From contig NZ_WLZY01000014.1 in assembly GCF_010122465.1 (NCBI RefSeq), positions 62,001-126,000 of the forward strand: a DNA stretch of 64,000 nt. The letters are read 5' to 3'. Both the position numbers and the translations under genes were made by a program. Positions 37,546 through 47,202 of this stretch are shown here, one piece after another; within the stretch, counting starts at the first letter, position 1, and each line of letters starts with the position of its first letter. This stretch comes from Phytoactinopolyspora mesophila. GTDB lineage: Bacteria; Actinomycetota; Actinomycetes; Jiangellales; Jiangellaceae. The notes beneath the pieces are model-generated. The model was not told the origin of the DNA. It did no database searches and saw only the letters and a program-made list of their open reading frames with translations.

Positions 37546-37573
37546 AGGAGGAACGGGGTCCTGACCCCGCATC
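37546..37573 (+). promoter_or_regulatory. ftsH ribosome-binding site with hairpin between Shine-Dalgarno and start
   Basis: A strong AGGAGG (37546-37551) lies 22 nt before the ftsH ATG, too far for direct use. The intervening CGGGGTC/GACCCCG (37554-37560, 37563-37569) folds into a compact hairpin. With it folded, only six nucleotides (AA plus CATC) separate the two elements. No closer Shine-Dalgarno sequence exists, and an in-frame TGA at 37562 rules out an earlier start. Confidence 0.65.
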
Positions 37574-39586
37574 ATGAACGCTAAGCGATTTCTCCGACCG
37601 GCGATATGGTTCATCATGTTCGTCCTCGTGGCGGTCATGCTGAACAACTTCCTGTCCAATGGCGACAGCCCGGAGCATGTCGATACTGCCCGCGCGATAC
37701 ATGAGGTCGAGGACGGCAATGTCTCGTCGGCCTTGATCATCGGTGGTGACGTCCAGCGGATCGAGCTGACCCTCAACGACGGCGAAGAGATCTGGGCGTA
37801 CTACGTCGAGGGTCAGGACCTCGAACTCGAGAGTGAGCTGCGCCAGCAGGCCCGCGACGGCACATTGGCCGAGGGCTACGACGTCGACATTCCGCAGTCC
37901 AACCCATGGATGGCGGTGCTGGGTACGGTCCTGCCGCTGCTGCTGCTCGTCGCGCTGATCATCTTCTTCATCAGCCGCATGCAGGGCGCCGGCGGGCGGA
38001 TGATGCAGTTCGGTAAGAACAAGGCCAAGCTCGCCTCGAAGGACGCGCCGAAGACGACGTTCGCCGACGTCGCCGGTGCCAACGAGGCCATCGAAGAACT
38101 GCACGAGATCAAAGAGTTCTTGCAGGAGCCCGCGAAGTTCCAGGCCGTCGGGGCCAAGATTCCCAAGGGTGTTCTGCTCTACGGCCCGCCCGGCACCGGT
38201 AAGACACTGCTCGCCCGGGCTGTCGCCGGTGAAGCCGGTGTGCCGTTCTACTCGATCTCGGGTTCGGACTTCGTCGAGATGTTCGTCGGTGTAGGTGCTT
38301 CGCGGGTCCGTGACCTCTTCAAGGAGGCCAAGGAGAACGCACCGGCCATCGTCTTCGTCGACGAGATCGACGCCGTCGGGCGGCACCGTGGCGCCGGCAT
38401 GGGCGGCGGGCACGACGAGCGTGAGCAGACGCTGAACCAGCTTCTCGTGGAGATGGACGGCTTCGACGTCAAGACCAACGTGATCTTGATCGCGGCTACC
38501 AACCGGCCGGACATTCTCGACCCGGCGCTGCTGCGGCCGGGCCGGTTCGATCGCCAGATCACCGTGGCCGCTCCTGATCTCGACGGCCGGCGCAAAATCC
38601 TCGAGGTCCACGCCCGTGGCAAGCCGCTGGCACCTGATGTCGACCTCATGACGGTCGCTCGCCGTACGCCGGGTTTCAGCGGTGCTGACCTCGCCAACGT
38701 GTTGAACGAAGCCGCGCTGCTGAGTGCCCGCAACGACGCCAAGGTCATCACGCCCAAGTTCATGGACGAAGCGATCGATCGGGTCATCGCGGGTCCGCAG
38801 AAGAGTTCGCGGCTGATGAAGGACGAAGAGAAGCGCATCACCGCATACCACGAGGGCGGCCACGCTCTGGTAGCGGCGGCGCTGCACCACACCGACCCCG
38901 TTCACAAAGTGACGATCCTGCCCCGCGGCGGTGCGCTCGGCTACACCATGGTGCTGCCTGACGAGGACAAGTACTCCACCACGCGCAACGAGATGCTCGA
39001 CCAGCTCGCCTACATGATGGGCGGGCGAGCAGCCGAAGAGCTCGTGTTCCACGACCCCACAACCGGCGCGGCCAACGACATCGACAAAGCCACCACCTTG
39101 GCCCGGCGGATGGTGACCCAGTACGGCATGACCGAGCGGCTGGGTGCCATCAAGTTCGGCTCCGACAGCTCCGAGCCGTTCCTCGGCAAGGAGATGGGCC
39201 ATCAGCGCGACTACTCCGAAGAGGTCGCGGGGCAGGTGGACGAAGAGGTCCGCAAGCTGATCGAGACCGCCCACCAAGAGGCGTTCGACATACTTGTGGA
39301 GAACCGCGACATCCTCGACTCGCTGGTGGTCGCGTTGCTCGAGCGTGAGACCCTCAACAAGGAAGAGGTCGCCGAACTCTTCCTGGAGGTCCGCAAACTC
39401 GGGCGTCGCCCGGCCTGGACCGGGTCAGCCACACGTAAGCCGTCCGAGCTCGGTCCTGTCGATGTTCCGGTGAAGATCTCCAGCAACGGCTCCGAAGCAG
39501 ACCACAGCGAAGAAACGGCCACAGTGGGAGCCGACCAGCCTAGCCTCGGTGGGAGCGGGTCGGCCGACGAGACATCCGGGAGCTGA
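37574..39586 (+). CDS. ftsH: ATP-dependent zinc metalloprotease FtsH
   Basis: 670 residues. Two N-terminal membrane segments ([33 protein letters not shown]) flank a periplasmic-type domain. The AAA module has Walker A GPPGTGKT and Walker [12 protein letters not shown] with the second region of homology [20 protein letters not shown]. The protease zinc site is [13 protein letters not shown]. It degrades membrane and regulatory proteins. The C-terminal 60 residues are a disordered Ser/Glu tail. folE begins 4 nt after the stop. Confidence 0.97.
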   Translation: MNAKRFLRPAIWFIMFVLVAVMLNNFLSNGDSPEHVDTARAIHEVEDGNVSSALIIGGDVQRIELTLNDGEEIWAYYVEGQDLELESELRQQARDGTLAEGYDVDIPQSNPWMAVLGTVLPLLLLVALIIFFISRMQGAGGRMMQFGKNKAKLASKDAPKTTFADVAGANEAIEELHEIKEFLQEPAKFQAVGAKIPKGVLLYGPPGTGKTLLARAVAGEAGVPFYSISGSDFVEMFVGVGASRVRDLFKEAKENAPAIVFVDEIDAVGRHRGAGMGGGHDEREQTLNQLLVEMDGFDVKTNVILIAATNRPDILDPALLRPGRFDRQITVAAPDLDGRRKILEVHARGKPLAPDVDLMTVARRTPGFSGADLANVLNEAALLSARNDAKVITPKFMDEAIDRVIAGPQKSSRLMKDEEKRITAYHEGGHALVAAALHHTDPVHKVTILPRGGALGYTMVLPDEDKYSTTRNEMLDQLAYMMGGRAAEELVFHDPTTGAANDIDKATTLARRMVTQYGMTERLGAIKFGSDSSEPFLGKEMGHQRDYSEEVAGQVDEEVRKLIETAHQEAFDILVENRDILDSLVVALLERETLNKEEVAELFLEVRKLGRRPAWTGSATRKPSELGPVDVPVKISSNGSEADHSEETATVGADQPSLGGSGSADETSGS

Positions 39587-39590
39587 TCTC

Positions 39591-40193
39591 GTGGGCGAGG
39601 TTCCGGCGCGCGCTCAGGCCGCGGGCGGCGCGTTCGATCACGCGAGGGTCGAACAAGCCGTCCGCGAACTCCTTGCGGGCATCGGCGAGGACCCCGAGCG
39701 TGAAGGGCTACTGGACACGCCCGCCCGGGTAGCCCGCGCCTATGAGGAGATGTTCCGTGGCCTCGGCCAGGACCCAGCACAGGCTTTGACCACGACTTTC
39801 GAGCTCGGGCACGACGAACTCATCCTGGTCAAGGACATCGAGCTGGCCTCCATGTGTGAGCATCACCTGGTGCCGTTCTACGGGTATGCCCACGTCGGCT
39901 ACATCCCGGGTGACGACGGCCGGATCACCGGCCTGTCGAAGCTGGCCCGGCTGGTAGACGTGTTTGCCAAGCGGCCCCAGGTTCAAGAGCGGCTGACCAC
40001 CCAGGTGGCGGACTCTATGGTGGACCTGCTCAAGCCGACCGGAGTCATCGTGGTCGTCGAGGCGGAACACCTGTGTATGACGATGCGCGGGGTCCGCAAG
40101 CCCGGATCCAAGACCGTCACGAGCGCCGTACGCGGGCAGTTGCGTGATCCTGCGACGCGTTCGGAAGCAATGAGCCTGATCATCGGCCGGTAG
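39591..40193 (+). CDS. folE: GTP cyclohydrolase I FolE
   Basis: 200 residues. The zinc site uses Cys and His in [19 protein letters not shown] and Cys in [38 protein letters not shown] is the N-terminal signature. It makes dihydroneopterin triphosphate, the first step of folate synthesis. GTG 39591 has GGGAG 8 nt upstream. The usual followers folP, folB and folK are missing here. The 3' end overlaps the convergent XRE gene by 14 nt. Confidence 0.96.
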   Translation: MGEVPARAQAAGGAFDHARVEQAVRELLAGIGEDPEREGLLDTPARVARAYEEMFRGLGQDPAQALTTTFELGHDELILVKDIELASMCEHHLVPFYGYAHVGYIPGDDGRITGLSKLARLVDVFAKRPQVQERLTTQVADSMVDLLKPTGVIVVVEAEHLCMTMRGVRKPGSKTVTSAVRGQLRDPATRSEAMSLIIGR

Positions 40194-41028
40194 CCGTGCC
40201 GGTAGGCCGTTCTGGCTCGGCTGCCGCGGTGGCTGTGGCTGCCGTCGCGGTTGCTTGTTCGGTCAACCAGTCGCGCATCACGCCCAACACCCGGGCGACC
40301 TCGCGGCTGGCGCCAGGGCTCTCGATCTCATGGAAAGGCTGCACCTTGATCGATCCATGGGGAGTGCTCAGCCGGACGTATCGAGCCAGGCTCGCTGATG
40401 GTGAAAGTCGAAGCCGAATGTGATGCAGGCCAGCACGGATCCAGAACCATCGGTCCGGACAGCTGTCGCCGATGATCCGGGTCATGGTCTCGCCCGCGGT
40501 TTTCGGATCGCCCTCCGGATGCCACATCTCATACCTCGGCATGTCTGGTGAGCGGAGCATCCCTGCCTCATCCCGCAACCACAGGGCCAAGGCCTCGAAG
40601 GTGGCCGGCTCGTCGGCCACACCGATGTCAATGACGTCAACTGGCACCGGTGCGCCCAGGAGATTTGCGGCCGCCAAGCCCTCGAAGCGATATTCCAGCC
40701 TGGACATCCAGGTCAAGTACTCCCATGCGGCGGCCGCTTCGCATGCTCCTATCGGCTCCGCGGCCTGGCGCTCGATCGCCGCCCTGACATCGGCGTTCAA
40801 CAACTCGAGGTCGACCCGAAGTTGTCGCCCGGCGGCAGCCAGCACTATTTCTAGCGTCGCTATCGTCGGAACACGACGCCCGCGTTCGTAGTGCGACAAC
40901 GTGTACCGGCTGATACCCGCACGGGCGGCCAGCTCGACCTGTGTCAGGCCGGCGGAGTGCCGGGCTTCGAGGATCAAGGAGGCCGCTTCCATGCCCCGAG
41001 CATGCCGGTCTGCCACGGCATCGGCCAA
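40180..41028 (-). CDS. XRE-family HTH regulator with a conserved C-terminal domain of unknown function
   Basis: 282 residues. The Cro/CI-type HTH occupies about residues 17-70 ([38 protein letters not shown]). The remaining 200 residues, which include [32 protein letters not shown] and several Trp-rich strands, match nothing I can name. ATG 40992 ([15 protein letters not shown]) is an equally good start. It is monocistronic and convergent with folE. Its target is unknown. Confidence 0.8.
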   Translation of the reverse strand: MADAVADRHARGMEAASLILEARHSAGLTQVELAARAGISRYTLSHYERGRRVPTIATLEIVLAAAGRQLRVDLELLNADVRAAIERQAAEPIGACEAAAAWEYLTWMSRLEYRFEGLAAANLLGAPVPVDVIDIGVADEPATFEALALWLRDEAGMLRSPDMPRYEMWHPEGDPKTAGETMTRIIGDSCPDRWFWIRAGLHHIRLRLSPSASLARYVRLSTPHGSIKVQPFHEIESPGASREVARVLGVMRDWLTEQATATAATATAAAEPERPTGTATGR

Positions 41029-41085
41029 GGGCTTGTCGCTAGCCTGTGGATAACTCGTGAGACCTGGCTACCGCACTTCGAAGTC

Positions 41086-41122
41086 GGTGACACGGAGGCC
41101 AACAGTTGGCGTCTATGTCACC
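41086..41122. terminator. Hairpin in the gap between purB and the XRE gene
   Basis: GGTGACA (41086-41092) pairs with TGTCACC (41116-41122), and an inner GCCAAC/GTTGGC stem (41098-41103, 41105-41110) lies across a 5-nt internal loop. It lies 93 nt beyond the purB stop and could terminate purB. The same gap also has a 13-nt tandem duplication (ATGTCTGCTGGG at 41184 and 41197). Confidence 0.4.
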
Positions 41123-41214
41123 GAACCCGAAGGGGTGTGTGTCTCACTCCGGTGTCGCACGACCCGCAGCTGTCTACCTGGACATGTCTGCTGGGTATGT
41201 CTGCTGGGGTCGGG

Positions 41215-42648
41215 TCAGAGGATGGGGGCAGGTGTATAGGCTGCGGCTTCGGGGTAAGCCGCCGCGACGTCCTCTACCCGTTGGAGGACCTGCGCGACCT
41301 GGGTGGTGGCTGCGCCAGTGAAGGTCAGCGGGGAGCCGACCAGCGCGTCGAGCTGGTCGTGGCTGATGTTCAGACGAGTGTCGGCCGCCAGCCGGTCGAG
41401 GAGGTCGTTGCGTTCTGCGCCACGCTCACGCATGTCTAGTGCGACATCCACGGCGTGCTTCTTGATCGCTTCATGGGCGGTCTCGCGCCCGACACCTGCC
41501 TTGACGGCCGCCATCAGGACGGCCGTGGTGGCCAGGAAGGGCAGGTAGCGGTCGAGTTCGCGGCCGATGACGGCGGGGTATGCGCCGAACTCGTCCAGCA
41601 CGGTCAGGAAGGTCTCGAACAGCCCGTCGACAGCGAAGAAGCCATCGGGCAATGCGACCCGGCGGACCACCGAGCAGAAGACGTCGCCTTCGTTCCATTG
41701 AGCTCCCGAGAGCTCCGCTGCCATTGACGCATATCCGCGAAGTACGACGGCGAGGCCGTTGACCCGTTCACAGGAGCGGGTGTTCATCTTGTGCGGCATC
41801 GCGCTGGAGCCCACCTGACCGGCCTGGAAACCTTCGGTGGCGAGTTCGTGACCGGCCATCAACCGGATGGTGACCGCCAGGCTGGACGGACCGGCTGCCA
41901 CCTGGACGAGCGCCGACAATACGTCGTGGTCGAGCGAGCGGGGATAGACCTGGCCGACGCTACTCAACACCCGGGTGAAGCCGAGGTGAGCCGCGATCCG
42001 GTGCTCGAGTTCGGCCAAGCGCGCCGGGTCGCCGCCAAGGAGGTTCAGCATGTCCTGGGCGGTGCCGACCGGGCCCTTGATCCCCCGCAGCGGATAGCGG
42101 CTGATCAACTCGTTCACCCGCTCGTATGCCACGAGCAGTTCGTCGGCCGCGGTGGCGAAACGCTTGCCCAACGTGGTGGCTTGGGCGGCAACGTTGTGGC
42201 TGCGCCCGGCCAGGACCAGGTCTGAGTATTCGCCGGCCCTGGCTGCCAGCCGCACGAGTGTCGAGACCATCCGGTCACGGACGTGCTCCAGAGACAGCCG
42301 GATCTGTAGCTGTTCGACGTTCTCTGTGAGATCGCGGCTGGTCATGCCTTTGTGGATATGCTCATATCCGGCGAGGGCGTTGAACTCCTCGATCCGCGCC
42401 TTGACGTCGTGCCGGGTGATCCGCTCGCGGGTAGCGATGCTCTCGAGATCTACATCGTGAAGTACCGCCTCGTAGGCGTCGATGGCGCCCTCGGGGACCT
42501 CCACACCGAGGTCGCGCTGGGTACGCAAGACCGCCAACCAGAGCTGACGCTCCAGAACGACCTTCTGTTCTGCCGACCAGAGCCGGGTGAGTTCTGGTGA
42601 GGCGTAGCGGGCGGCGAGGACATTGCGAACGACTGATTTCTCGGGCAC
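41215..42648 (-). CDS. purB: Adenylosuccinate lyase PurB
   Basis: 477 residues. The fumarase/aspartase signature is GQVGSSAMPHKMNTRSCERV, with catalytic Ser in its loop; TSRDLTENVEQLQIR and AGRSHNVAAQATTLGKRFA are conserved. It acts twice in purine synthesis (SAICAR to AICAR, and adenylosuccinate to AMP). GTG 42648 (VPEKSVVRNVLAARYAS) matches the family N-terminus. It is divergent from the LLM oxidoreductase gene across a gap with an 18-bp palindrome. Confidence 0.96.
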   Translation of the reverse strand: MPEKSVVRNVLAARYASPELTRLWSAEQKVVLERQLWLAVLRTQRDLGVEVPEGAIDAYEAVLHDVDLESIATRERITRHDVKARIEEFNALAGYEHIHKGMTSRDLTENVEQLQIRLSLEHVRDRMVSTLVRLAARAGEYSDLVLAGRSHNVAAQATTLGKRFATAADELLVAYERVNELISRYPLRGIKGPVGTAQDMLNLLGGDPARLAELEHRIAAHLGFTRVLSSVGQVYPRSLDHDVLSALVQVAAGPSSLAVTIRLMAGHELATEGFQAGQVGSSAMPHKMNTRSCERVNGLAVVLRGYASMAAELSGAQWNEGDVFCSVVRRVALPDGFFAVDGLFETFLTVLDEFGAYPAVIGRELDRYLPFLATTAVLMAAVKAGVGRETAHEAIKKHAVDVALDMRERGAERNDLLDRLAADTRLNISHDQLDALVGSPLTFTGAATTQVAQVLQRVEDVAAAYPEAAAYTPAPIL

Positions 42649-42688
42649 GACGCCTATTCTCCCGTACCGAGTTCCGAGCAGCGGATAC

Positions 42689-42706
42689 GGTGCCGATGTC
42701 GGCACC
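42689..42706. promoter_or_regulatory. 18-bp palindrome between purB and the LLM oxidoreductase gene
   Basis: GGTGCCGA-TG-TCGGCACC is a perfect 8-bp inverted repeat. It lies 41 nt before purB and 69 nt before the divergent oxidoreductase gene, where a dimeric repressor could control either or both. The regulator is unknown. Confidence 0.5.
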
Positions 42707-42774
42707 GATCGTGGGTAAGGTCGTGAGGACACAGGTATCTGAAGTCGTCACAGCCGGACGAAAGGGCAAAGCGC

Positions 42775-43572
42775 GTGAACCGTCCGATTCGCATCGGTGT
42801 CCAGATTCAGCCGCAGCACGCGGACTACAAGCGGATCCGTATGGCGGTGGTCGAAGCTGAGGAAACTGGCGTTGACATCATCTTCAACTGGGACCACTTC
42901 TTCCCCCTCAGCGGCGACTCCGAAGGTCTGCACTTCGAGTGCTGGACCATGCTCGGTGCCTGGGCCGAGTTGACGAGTCGCGCCGAAATCGGCGCCCTCG
43001 TCACCTGCAACAGCTATCGAAATCCCGATCTGCTGGCTGACATGGCGCGTACCGTCGATCACATGAGCAACGGCCGGCTGATCCTCGGCATCGGCGCCGG
43101 CTGGTTTCAGCGAGACTACGACGAGTACGGCTACGAATTCGGCACACCGGGCACTCGGCTGGCCGACCTCGCGCAGGCGCTGCCCCGGATTCGTGCCCGG
43201 TGGCGCAAGCTCAATCCGCTTCCCACACGCAACATCCCGATCCTCATCGGGGGTGGTGGCGAGCGTAAGACATTACGAATGGTCGCCGAGCACGCCGATA
43301 TCTGGCACAGCTTCTCGGACGTGAACGCGTTGGTCCGTAAGAGCCGGATTCTGGCCGACCACTGCGTAGATGTGCGCCGCGACCGGAACACCATCGAGAG
43401 GTCAGTAGCGGTGCCTGCCCTCGGCAAGACCCCTCCGGCGTCGTTTGCCCGCCCGCTGATCGAATCCGGCGCCACATTGTTCACCATCGGCGTATCGGGG
43501 CCGGACTTCAACCTGGATTCGGTGCGCGAGTGGGTGGCCTGGCGTGATCAATACAACGCAGCCAACCGATAG
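42775..43572 (+). CDS. F420-dependent LLM-class oxidoreductase
   Basis: 265 residues, luciferase-like TIM barrel. IRIGVQIQPQHADYKRIRMAVVEAEETGVDIIFNWDHFFPL and GIGAGWFQRDYDEYGYEFGTPGTRLADL are typical of short actinobacterial F420-dependent members; IPILIGGGGERKTLRMVAEHADIWH binds the cofactor phosphate. Substrate unknown. GTG start at 42775. Confidence 0.9.
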   Translation: MNRPIRIGVQIQPQHADYKRIRMAVVEAEETGVDIIFNWDHFFPLSGDSEGLHFECWTMLGAWAELTSRAEIGALVTCNSYRNPDLLADMARTVDHMSNGRLILGIGAGWFQRDYDEYGYEFGTPGTRLADLAQALPRIRARWRKLNPLPTRNIPILIGGGGERKTLRMVAEHADIWHSFSDVNALVRKSRILADHCVDVRRDRNTIERSVAVPALGKTPPASFARPLIESGATLFTIGVSGPDFNLDSVREWVAWRDQYNAANR

Positions 43573-43603
43573 AGTGCGGTCAGAGACATGATCGCCAGGC
43601 GCG

Positions 43604-44665
43604 TTATCGAGGGCTTGGTGCTGCCTCGATGATGTAGAAGCCCACCTTTGGTGGGAGCGGCACAAACCGGGTGATCTCGAATCCCGCGCCCGCGCACAGT
43701 TCGGTGAATTCCGCTCGCGTGCGCTCGCGGCCCCCGAGGTTCACGAGCATGTTGAGATCGCTGAGGTATATACCGGGCCGGGCATCCGGTGGCACTACAT
43801 CTGGCAGAACTGGCTCGATGATCAGCAGCCGGCCATGTTCGGGTGCGGCGGCACGGCAGTTCCGAAGGATCAGGCTCGCGTCGGCGTCGTTCCAGTCGTG
43901 GACGATGCTCTTGAGTAGATAGAGGTCTGCTCCGTGAGGCACGCTGTCGAAGAAGTCTCCATGTTCGACACCAGCTCTTCGCGCGAGTCCAGCCTCGTCG
44001 AGCGTGTCAGGAGCCTGAGCGGCGCCGCTGGGGGTGTCGTACACCGTGCCGTGGAGGTGCGGATGGCTGGTCAGAATGGCTGATAACAGCGTTGCGTCGC
44101 CTCCTCCAACATCAACGACGGTCTCGTAGCTGCCGAAGTCGTAATGTCCGGGCAGCGTGGCACCAACGGCACGGGTGGCCTGACTCATCGAGGTGTTGAA
44201 CAAGGCGGAAAGCTCTGGCTGCCCGGCCAGATGGTCGAAGAAGGGCGCGCCAAAGACATCGTTGAACTGGGGTTCGCCGGTCTGCATCGCGGTGTCCAGC
44301 CGGTTCCATGCGCCCAGCATCACGGGATCGGTGAACATTCGGGCGAAGCCATGCAGTGAGGCAGGGTGATCGCGGCGCAGCAGGTTCCCGGCTTCGGTAA
44401 GCGCGAACTGATCTGATTGGTCTTCGGCGCACAACCCCAGCGCGGCCAGTGCCCGAAGCAGTCGAGTCATCGACTGGGACGGTACGCCGCATCGCTCGGC
44501 GACGTCCTCGGCCGCGGTCGGGCCATCACCTAGCGTGTCGGGGACGCCCATGCGGGTCGCGGTAGCGATGACCTGAGCTGCCATGCCACCGAGAATGGAG
44601 CGCATGGCAGTGGTCCGAGCGTCGGCTGTACGAACTGTTTGCTCGGAAGCGGGCGGCTGATTCAT
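43604..44665 (-). CDS. Small-molecule O-methyltransferase (AdoMet-dependent, dimerization-domain type)
   Basis: 353 residues. A winged-helix dimerization domain (AAQVIATATRMGVPDTLGDGPTAAEDVAERCGV) precedes a Rossmann methyltransferase domain with AdoMet loop VVDVGGGDATLLSAIL and the catalytic-region SIVHDWNDADASLILRNCRAAAPEHGRLLIIEPVLP. It resembles O-methyltransferases of polyketide, carotenoid or phenazine pathways, but no biosynthetic genes are nearby. ATG 44665 has GGGGACC upstream and lies 24 nt after the stop of the amino-acid ABC ATPase gene, so the two are probably co-transcribed. Confidence 0.85.
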   Translation of the reverse strand: MNQPPASEQTVRTADARTTAMRSILGGMAAQVIATATRMGVPDTLGDGPTAAEDVAERCGVPSQSMTRLLRALAALGLCAEDQSDQFALTEAGNLLRRDHPASLHGFARMFTDPVMLGAWNRLDTAMQTGEPQFNDVFGAPFFDHLAGQPELSALFNTSMSQATRAVGATLPGHYDFGSYETVVDVGGGDATLLSAILTSHPHLHGTVYDTPSGAAQAPDTLDEAGLARRAGVEHGDFFDSVPHGADLYLLKSIVHDWNDADASLILRNCRAAAPEHGRLLIIEPVLPDVVPPDARPGIYLSDLNMLVNLGGRERTRAEFTELCAGAGFEITRFVPLPPKVGFYIIEAAPSPR

Positions 44666-44688
44666 ATCCAGGTCCCCATCGTCGGGTG

Positions 44689-45444
44689 CTAGAGCCGGCC
44701 CGCATCGATGATGCGGGCCAAGAACTGCCTGGTGCGTGCTTCGATCGGATCGCCGAGTACCTGCGCGGGCGGGCCATGTTCGAGGACAACACCTTGGTCG
44801 AGGAAACACACGTGATCGGCCACCTGTTTGGCGAACCCCATCTCGTGGGTGGCCATGAGGATGGTCATACCTTGCTCGGCCAGTTCCCGGACGAGACGCA
44901 GGACATCTCCGACCAGTTCGGGGTCCAGCGCGCTGGTGATCTCATCCAGGAGCAGCAGCCGCGGATCGGTGGCCAGGGCCCGGACAATGGCCGCTCGCTG
45001 CTGCTGGCCTCCGGACAGCCGGTCGGGGTACTCACCAGCTTTGTCGCTCAGTCCAACTCGCTGGAGCAGTTCGCGGGCGCGTTCCTCGGCCTCATCCCGG
45101 GATGCGCCGTGGACCACGCGGGGGGCGAGAGTGATGTTGTCCAGGACGGTCATGTGTGGGAATAGGTTGTAAGCCTGAAACACCACGCCGATCCGCCGGC
45201 GAACGTGATCGGGGTCGACCCGAGGATCGGTGATGTCCTCACCATCGAGGCTGATCACGCCGTCGTCGATCACCTCGAGCAGGTTGACGCAGCGCATGAG
45301 TGTCGACTTGCCGGACCCGGACGATCCGATCACGGTCACGACTTGATGCTCGGCGACGTCCAGGCTGATGCCACGCAGCACCTGATGGTCCCCGAAGAAC
45401 TTGACGACCCCGTCGATGGACAACACAGGCATGCGCGGACTCAC
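44689..45444 (-). CDS. Polar amino-acid ABC transporter ATPase (GlnQ-like)
   Basis: 251 residues. Walker A is GSSGSGKST, the Q-loop is VVFQAYNLFPHMTVLDNI, the signature is RLSGGQQQRAAIVRALA and Walker B is RLLLLDEITSALDPE. TLMATHEMGFAKQVADHVCFLDQGVVLEHG is diagnostic of amino-acid importers. GTG 45444 overlaps the permease stop by 4 nt (GTGA). It works with the permease and binding protein encoded upstream. Confidence 0.95.
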   Translation of the reverse strand: MSPRMPVLSIDGVVKFFGDHQVLRGISLDVAEHQVVTVIGSSGSGKSTLMRCVNLLEVIDDGVISLDGEDITDPRVDPDHVRRRIGVVFQAYNLFPHMTVLDNITLAPRVVHGASRDEAEERARELLQRVGLSDKAGEYPDRLSGGQQQRAAIVRALATDPRLLLLDEITSALDPELVGDVLRLVRELAEQGMTILMATHEMGFAKQVADHVCFLDQGVVLEHGPPAQVLGDPIEARTRQFLARIIDAGRL

Positions 45445-46301
45445 ACCAGACCTCCGGCTTGCTGGCGGCGAGCCGCCCGATTGGTCACCCAGTCCGCGAT
45501 CCGCGCCGAAGGTACAGCCAACAGGACGAAAAGCAGCCCGGCCATCACATAGGGGGTGAAGTTGAACGTCTGCGCGACCTCGATCTGGGCACGCCGGATG
45601 GCATCCACCGCGCCGAGTACCGAGATCAGCCCCACGTCCTTCTGGAGTGCCACGAAATCATTGAGCAGCGGCGGTGTGACTTTGCGGACCGCTTGTGGCA
45701 AAACGACGATCCGCATGGTCTGCCGGTAGGTCAGGCCGAGCGAACGAGCCGCCGAGCGCTGGCTCGGATGGACCGCTTCGATTCCGGCTCGGAACACCTC
45801 CGCGACATACGCCGAGTAGGTGAGCACTAGCGCGATCGTCCCGAGCACAGCGGCACTGCTGGGCACCCAGTCGAGCCGCAGCGCCGGCAAACCGAACCCC
45901 ACGAGGTACAACACGATCAGCAGCGGCATGCCGCGGAACAGATCCGTGTAAAGGGTGGCCATCAGCCGCAAAGGAAGAAAGATCGGCCCGCGCAACGTCC
46001 GTAAGAGCGCCAGCGCGAGCGCAACCACGACCACCGCCACGGCGGCCACCACCAGGACTCGGATATTCAGCCACAGTCCTTCGAGGACAGTCGGCAGGAC
46101 CTCCCAGCCGTACGAGAAGTCGAAAAACGTAGCTCTGGTCCGCTCCCAGCCGGGTGCGTTGGTGACCGTGAGATAGGCGACAACGGCGAACACGAGTGTG
46201 CTGAGCAGGGCGACCGCCGTCGATCGCCTGGCCCGCGACTGGCGGTACTGCCGCCGTTTCTGCTCGAGCTCGCTCGGCTCGAACGTGGATGTGGTACTCA
46301 A
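45441..46301 (-). CDS. Amino-acid ABC transporter permease
   Basis: 286 residues. A charged N-terminus of about 28 residues is followed by a hydrophobic segment (AVALLSTLVFAVVAYLTVT), a short extracellular region, and a His/Glu/Gln-type permease domain with YTDLFRGMPLLIVLYLVGFGLP and the EAA loop VHPSQRSAARSLGLTYRQTMR. A TTG at 46301 is the only in-frame start that keeps the N-terminus; it is 7 nt after the binding-protein stop. One permease gene implies a homodimer. Confidence 0.92.
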   Translation of the reverse strand: MSTTSTFEPSELEQKRRQYRQSRARRSTAVALLSTLVFAVVAYLTVTNAPGWERTRATFFDFSYGWEVLPTVLEGLWLNIRVLVVAAVAVVVVALALALLRTLRGPIFLPLRLMATLYTDLFRGMPLLIVLYLVGFGLPALRLDWVPSSAAVLGTIALVLTYSAYVAEVFRAGIEAVHPSQRSAARSLGLTYRQTMRIVVLPQAVRKVTPPLLNDFVALQKDVGLISVLGAVDAIRRAQIEVAQTFNFTPYVMAGLLFVLLAVPSARIADWVTNRAARRQQAGGLV

Positions 46302-46308
46302 CTAGCCG

Positions 46309-47202
46309 TCAGGATAGTTCTGGCGCGTCGGCTACCTCGGCCAGCCATTCCTGCTTGAGAGCGTCGAGCGTGCCGTCTTCGCGCAGGGAGTCCACGGCCT
46401 GGGTGACACACTCGGTGAGCGCGCTGTCCTTGTCCAGCAGTAGACCGAACTGCTCCGGCTCGCCGCCGGCGTCCGGCAGCTGGCCGACGATCACACCGTT
46501 TTCGATCTCTACTGCTGTCATGTAGAACGCAGTGGGCAAGTCGACTACGAGTCCGTCGATCTGGCCGTTGTCCAGGGCGAGCTTGGCGTCGTCGTTGGTG
46601 TTGAAGACCGACGGTTCGTTGTCGAGTTCGATGGCGGATTCCAGCGCCTGCAGGCTCGTGGTGCCCACTTGGGCGCCCAGGCGCAGGTCACGGAGCTCTT
46701 CGAGCGAAGCCGCGTCCGCGGCCGGGTTGCCCTCGACGGCGATCACCGTCTGGGCGACGTCGTAGTACGACGACGAGAAGTCCACGGCGGCCTTGCGCTC
46801 TTCGGTGATGGAGAACTGGCTGACGGCGAAGTCGAAGTCTTTCGGCCCGGGCTGGATGGCGGCATTGAAGTCGACCCGAGTCCAGGTGACGTCGTCAGCG
46901 GTGAAGCCGAGCCGTTCGGCCACCGCATACGTCACCGCGCCTTCGAAACCTTCGCCGTTCTCCGGTTCGTTGCCGACGATCCACGGCTCGTAGGAGGGTT
47001 GTCCGGTCGCGGGGGTCAGGGTGCCGGGCGTCAGTGTCTCGAGGCTTTCCGGCGTGCACTGATCATTTTCGTCTACTGTGGAGTCGGCCGCGTCGTCGCC
47101 GGACGATGCGGCGGTCCCGTCGTCGTCGGACCCGCAGGCGGCGACGAGTAGCAGTGCGGTTATCGGCAGACTGGCAAGAAAAGCTCGAGACAAACGTGGC
47201 AT
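46309..47202 (-). CDS. Amino-acid ABC transporter substrate-binding lipoprotein
   Basis: 297 residues. The lipoprotein signal ends ITALLLVAAC. The binding domain has GEGFEGAVTYAVAERLGF, VSQFSITEERKAAVDFSSSYYDVAQTVIAV and LRDLRLGAQVGTTSLQAL, the family-3 binding-protein pattern. The specific ligand is not evident. ATG 47202 places the signal peptide directly at the N-terminus. It is the first gene of the importer operon and is divergent from purC. Confidence 0.94.
   Translation of the reverse strand: MPRLSRAFLASLPITALLLVAACGSDDDGTAASSGDDAADSTVDENDQCTPESLETLTPGTLTPATGQPSYEPWIVGNEPENGEGFEGAVTYAVAERLGFTADDVTWTRVDFNAAIQPGPKDFDFAVSQFSITEERKAAVDFSSSYYDVAQTVIAVEGNPAADAASLEELRDLRLGAQVGTTSLQALESAIELDNEPSVFNTNDDAKLALDNGQIDGLVVDLPTAFYMTAVEIENGVIVGQLPDAGGEPEQFGLLLDKDSALTECVTQAVDSLREDGTLDALKQEWLAEVADAPELS

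Noticed and set aside
37417-37573. A tRNA gene in the hpt-ftsH gap
   Set aside because: Short complementary stretches exist, but no cloverleaf or T-loop sequence could be built.
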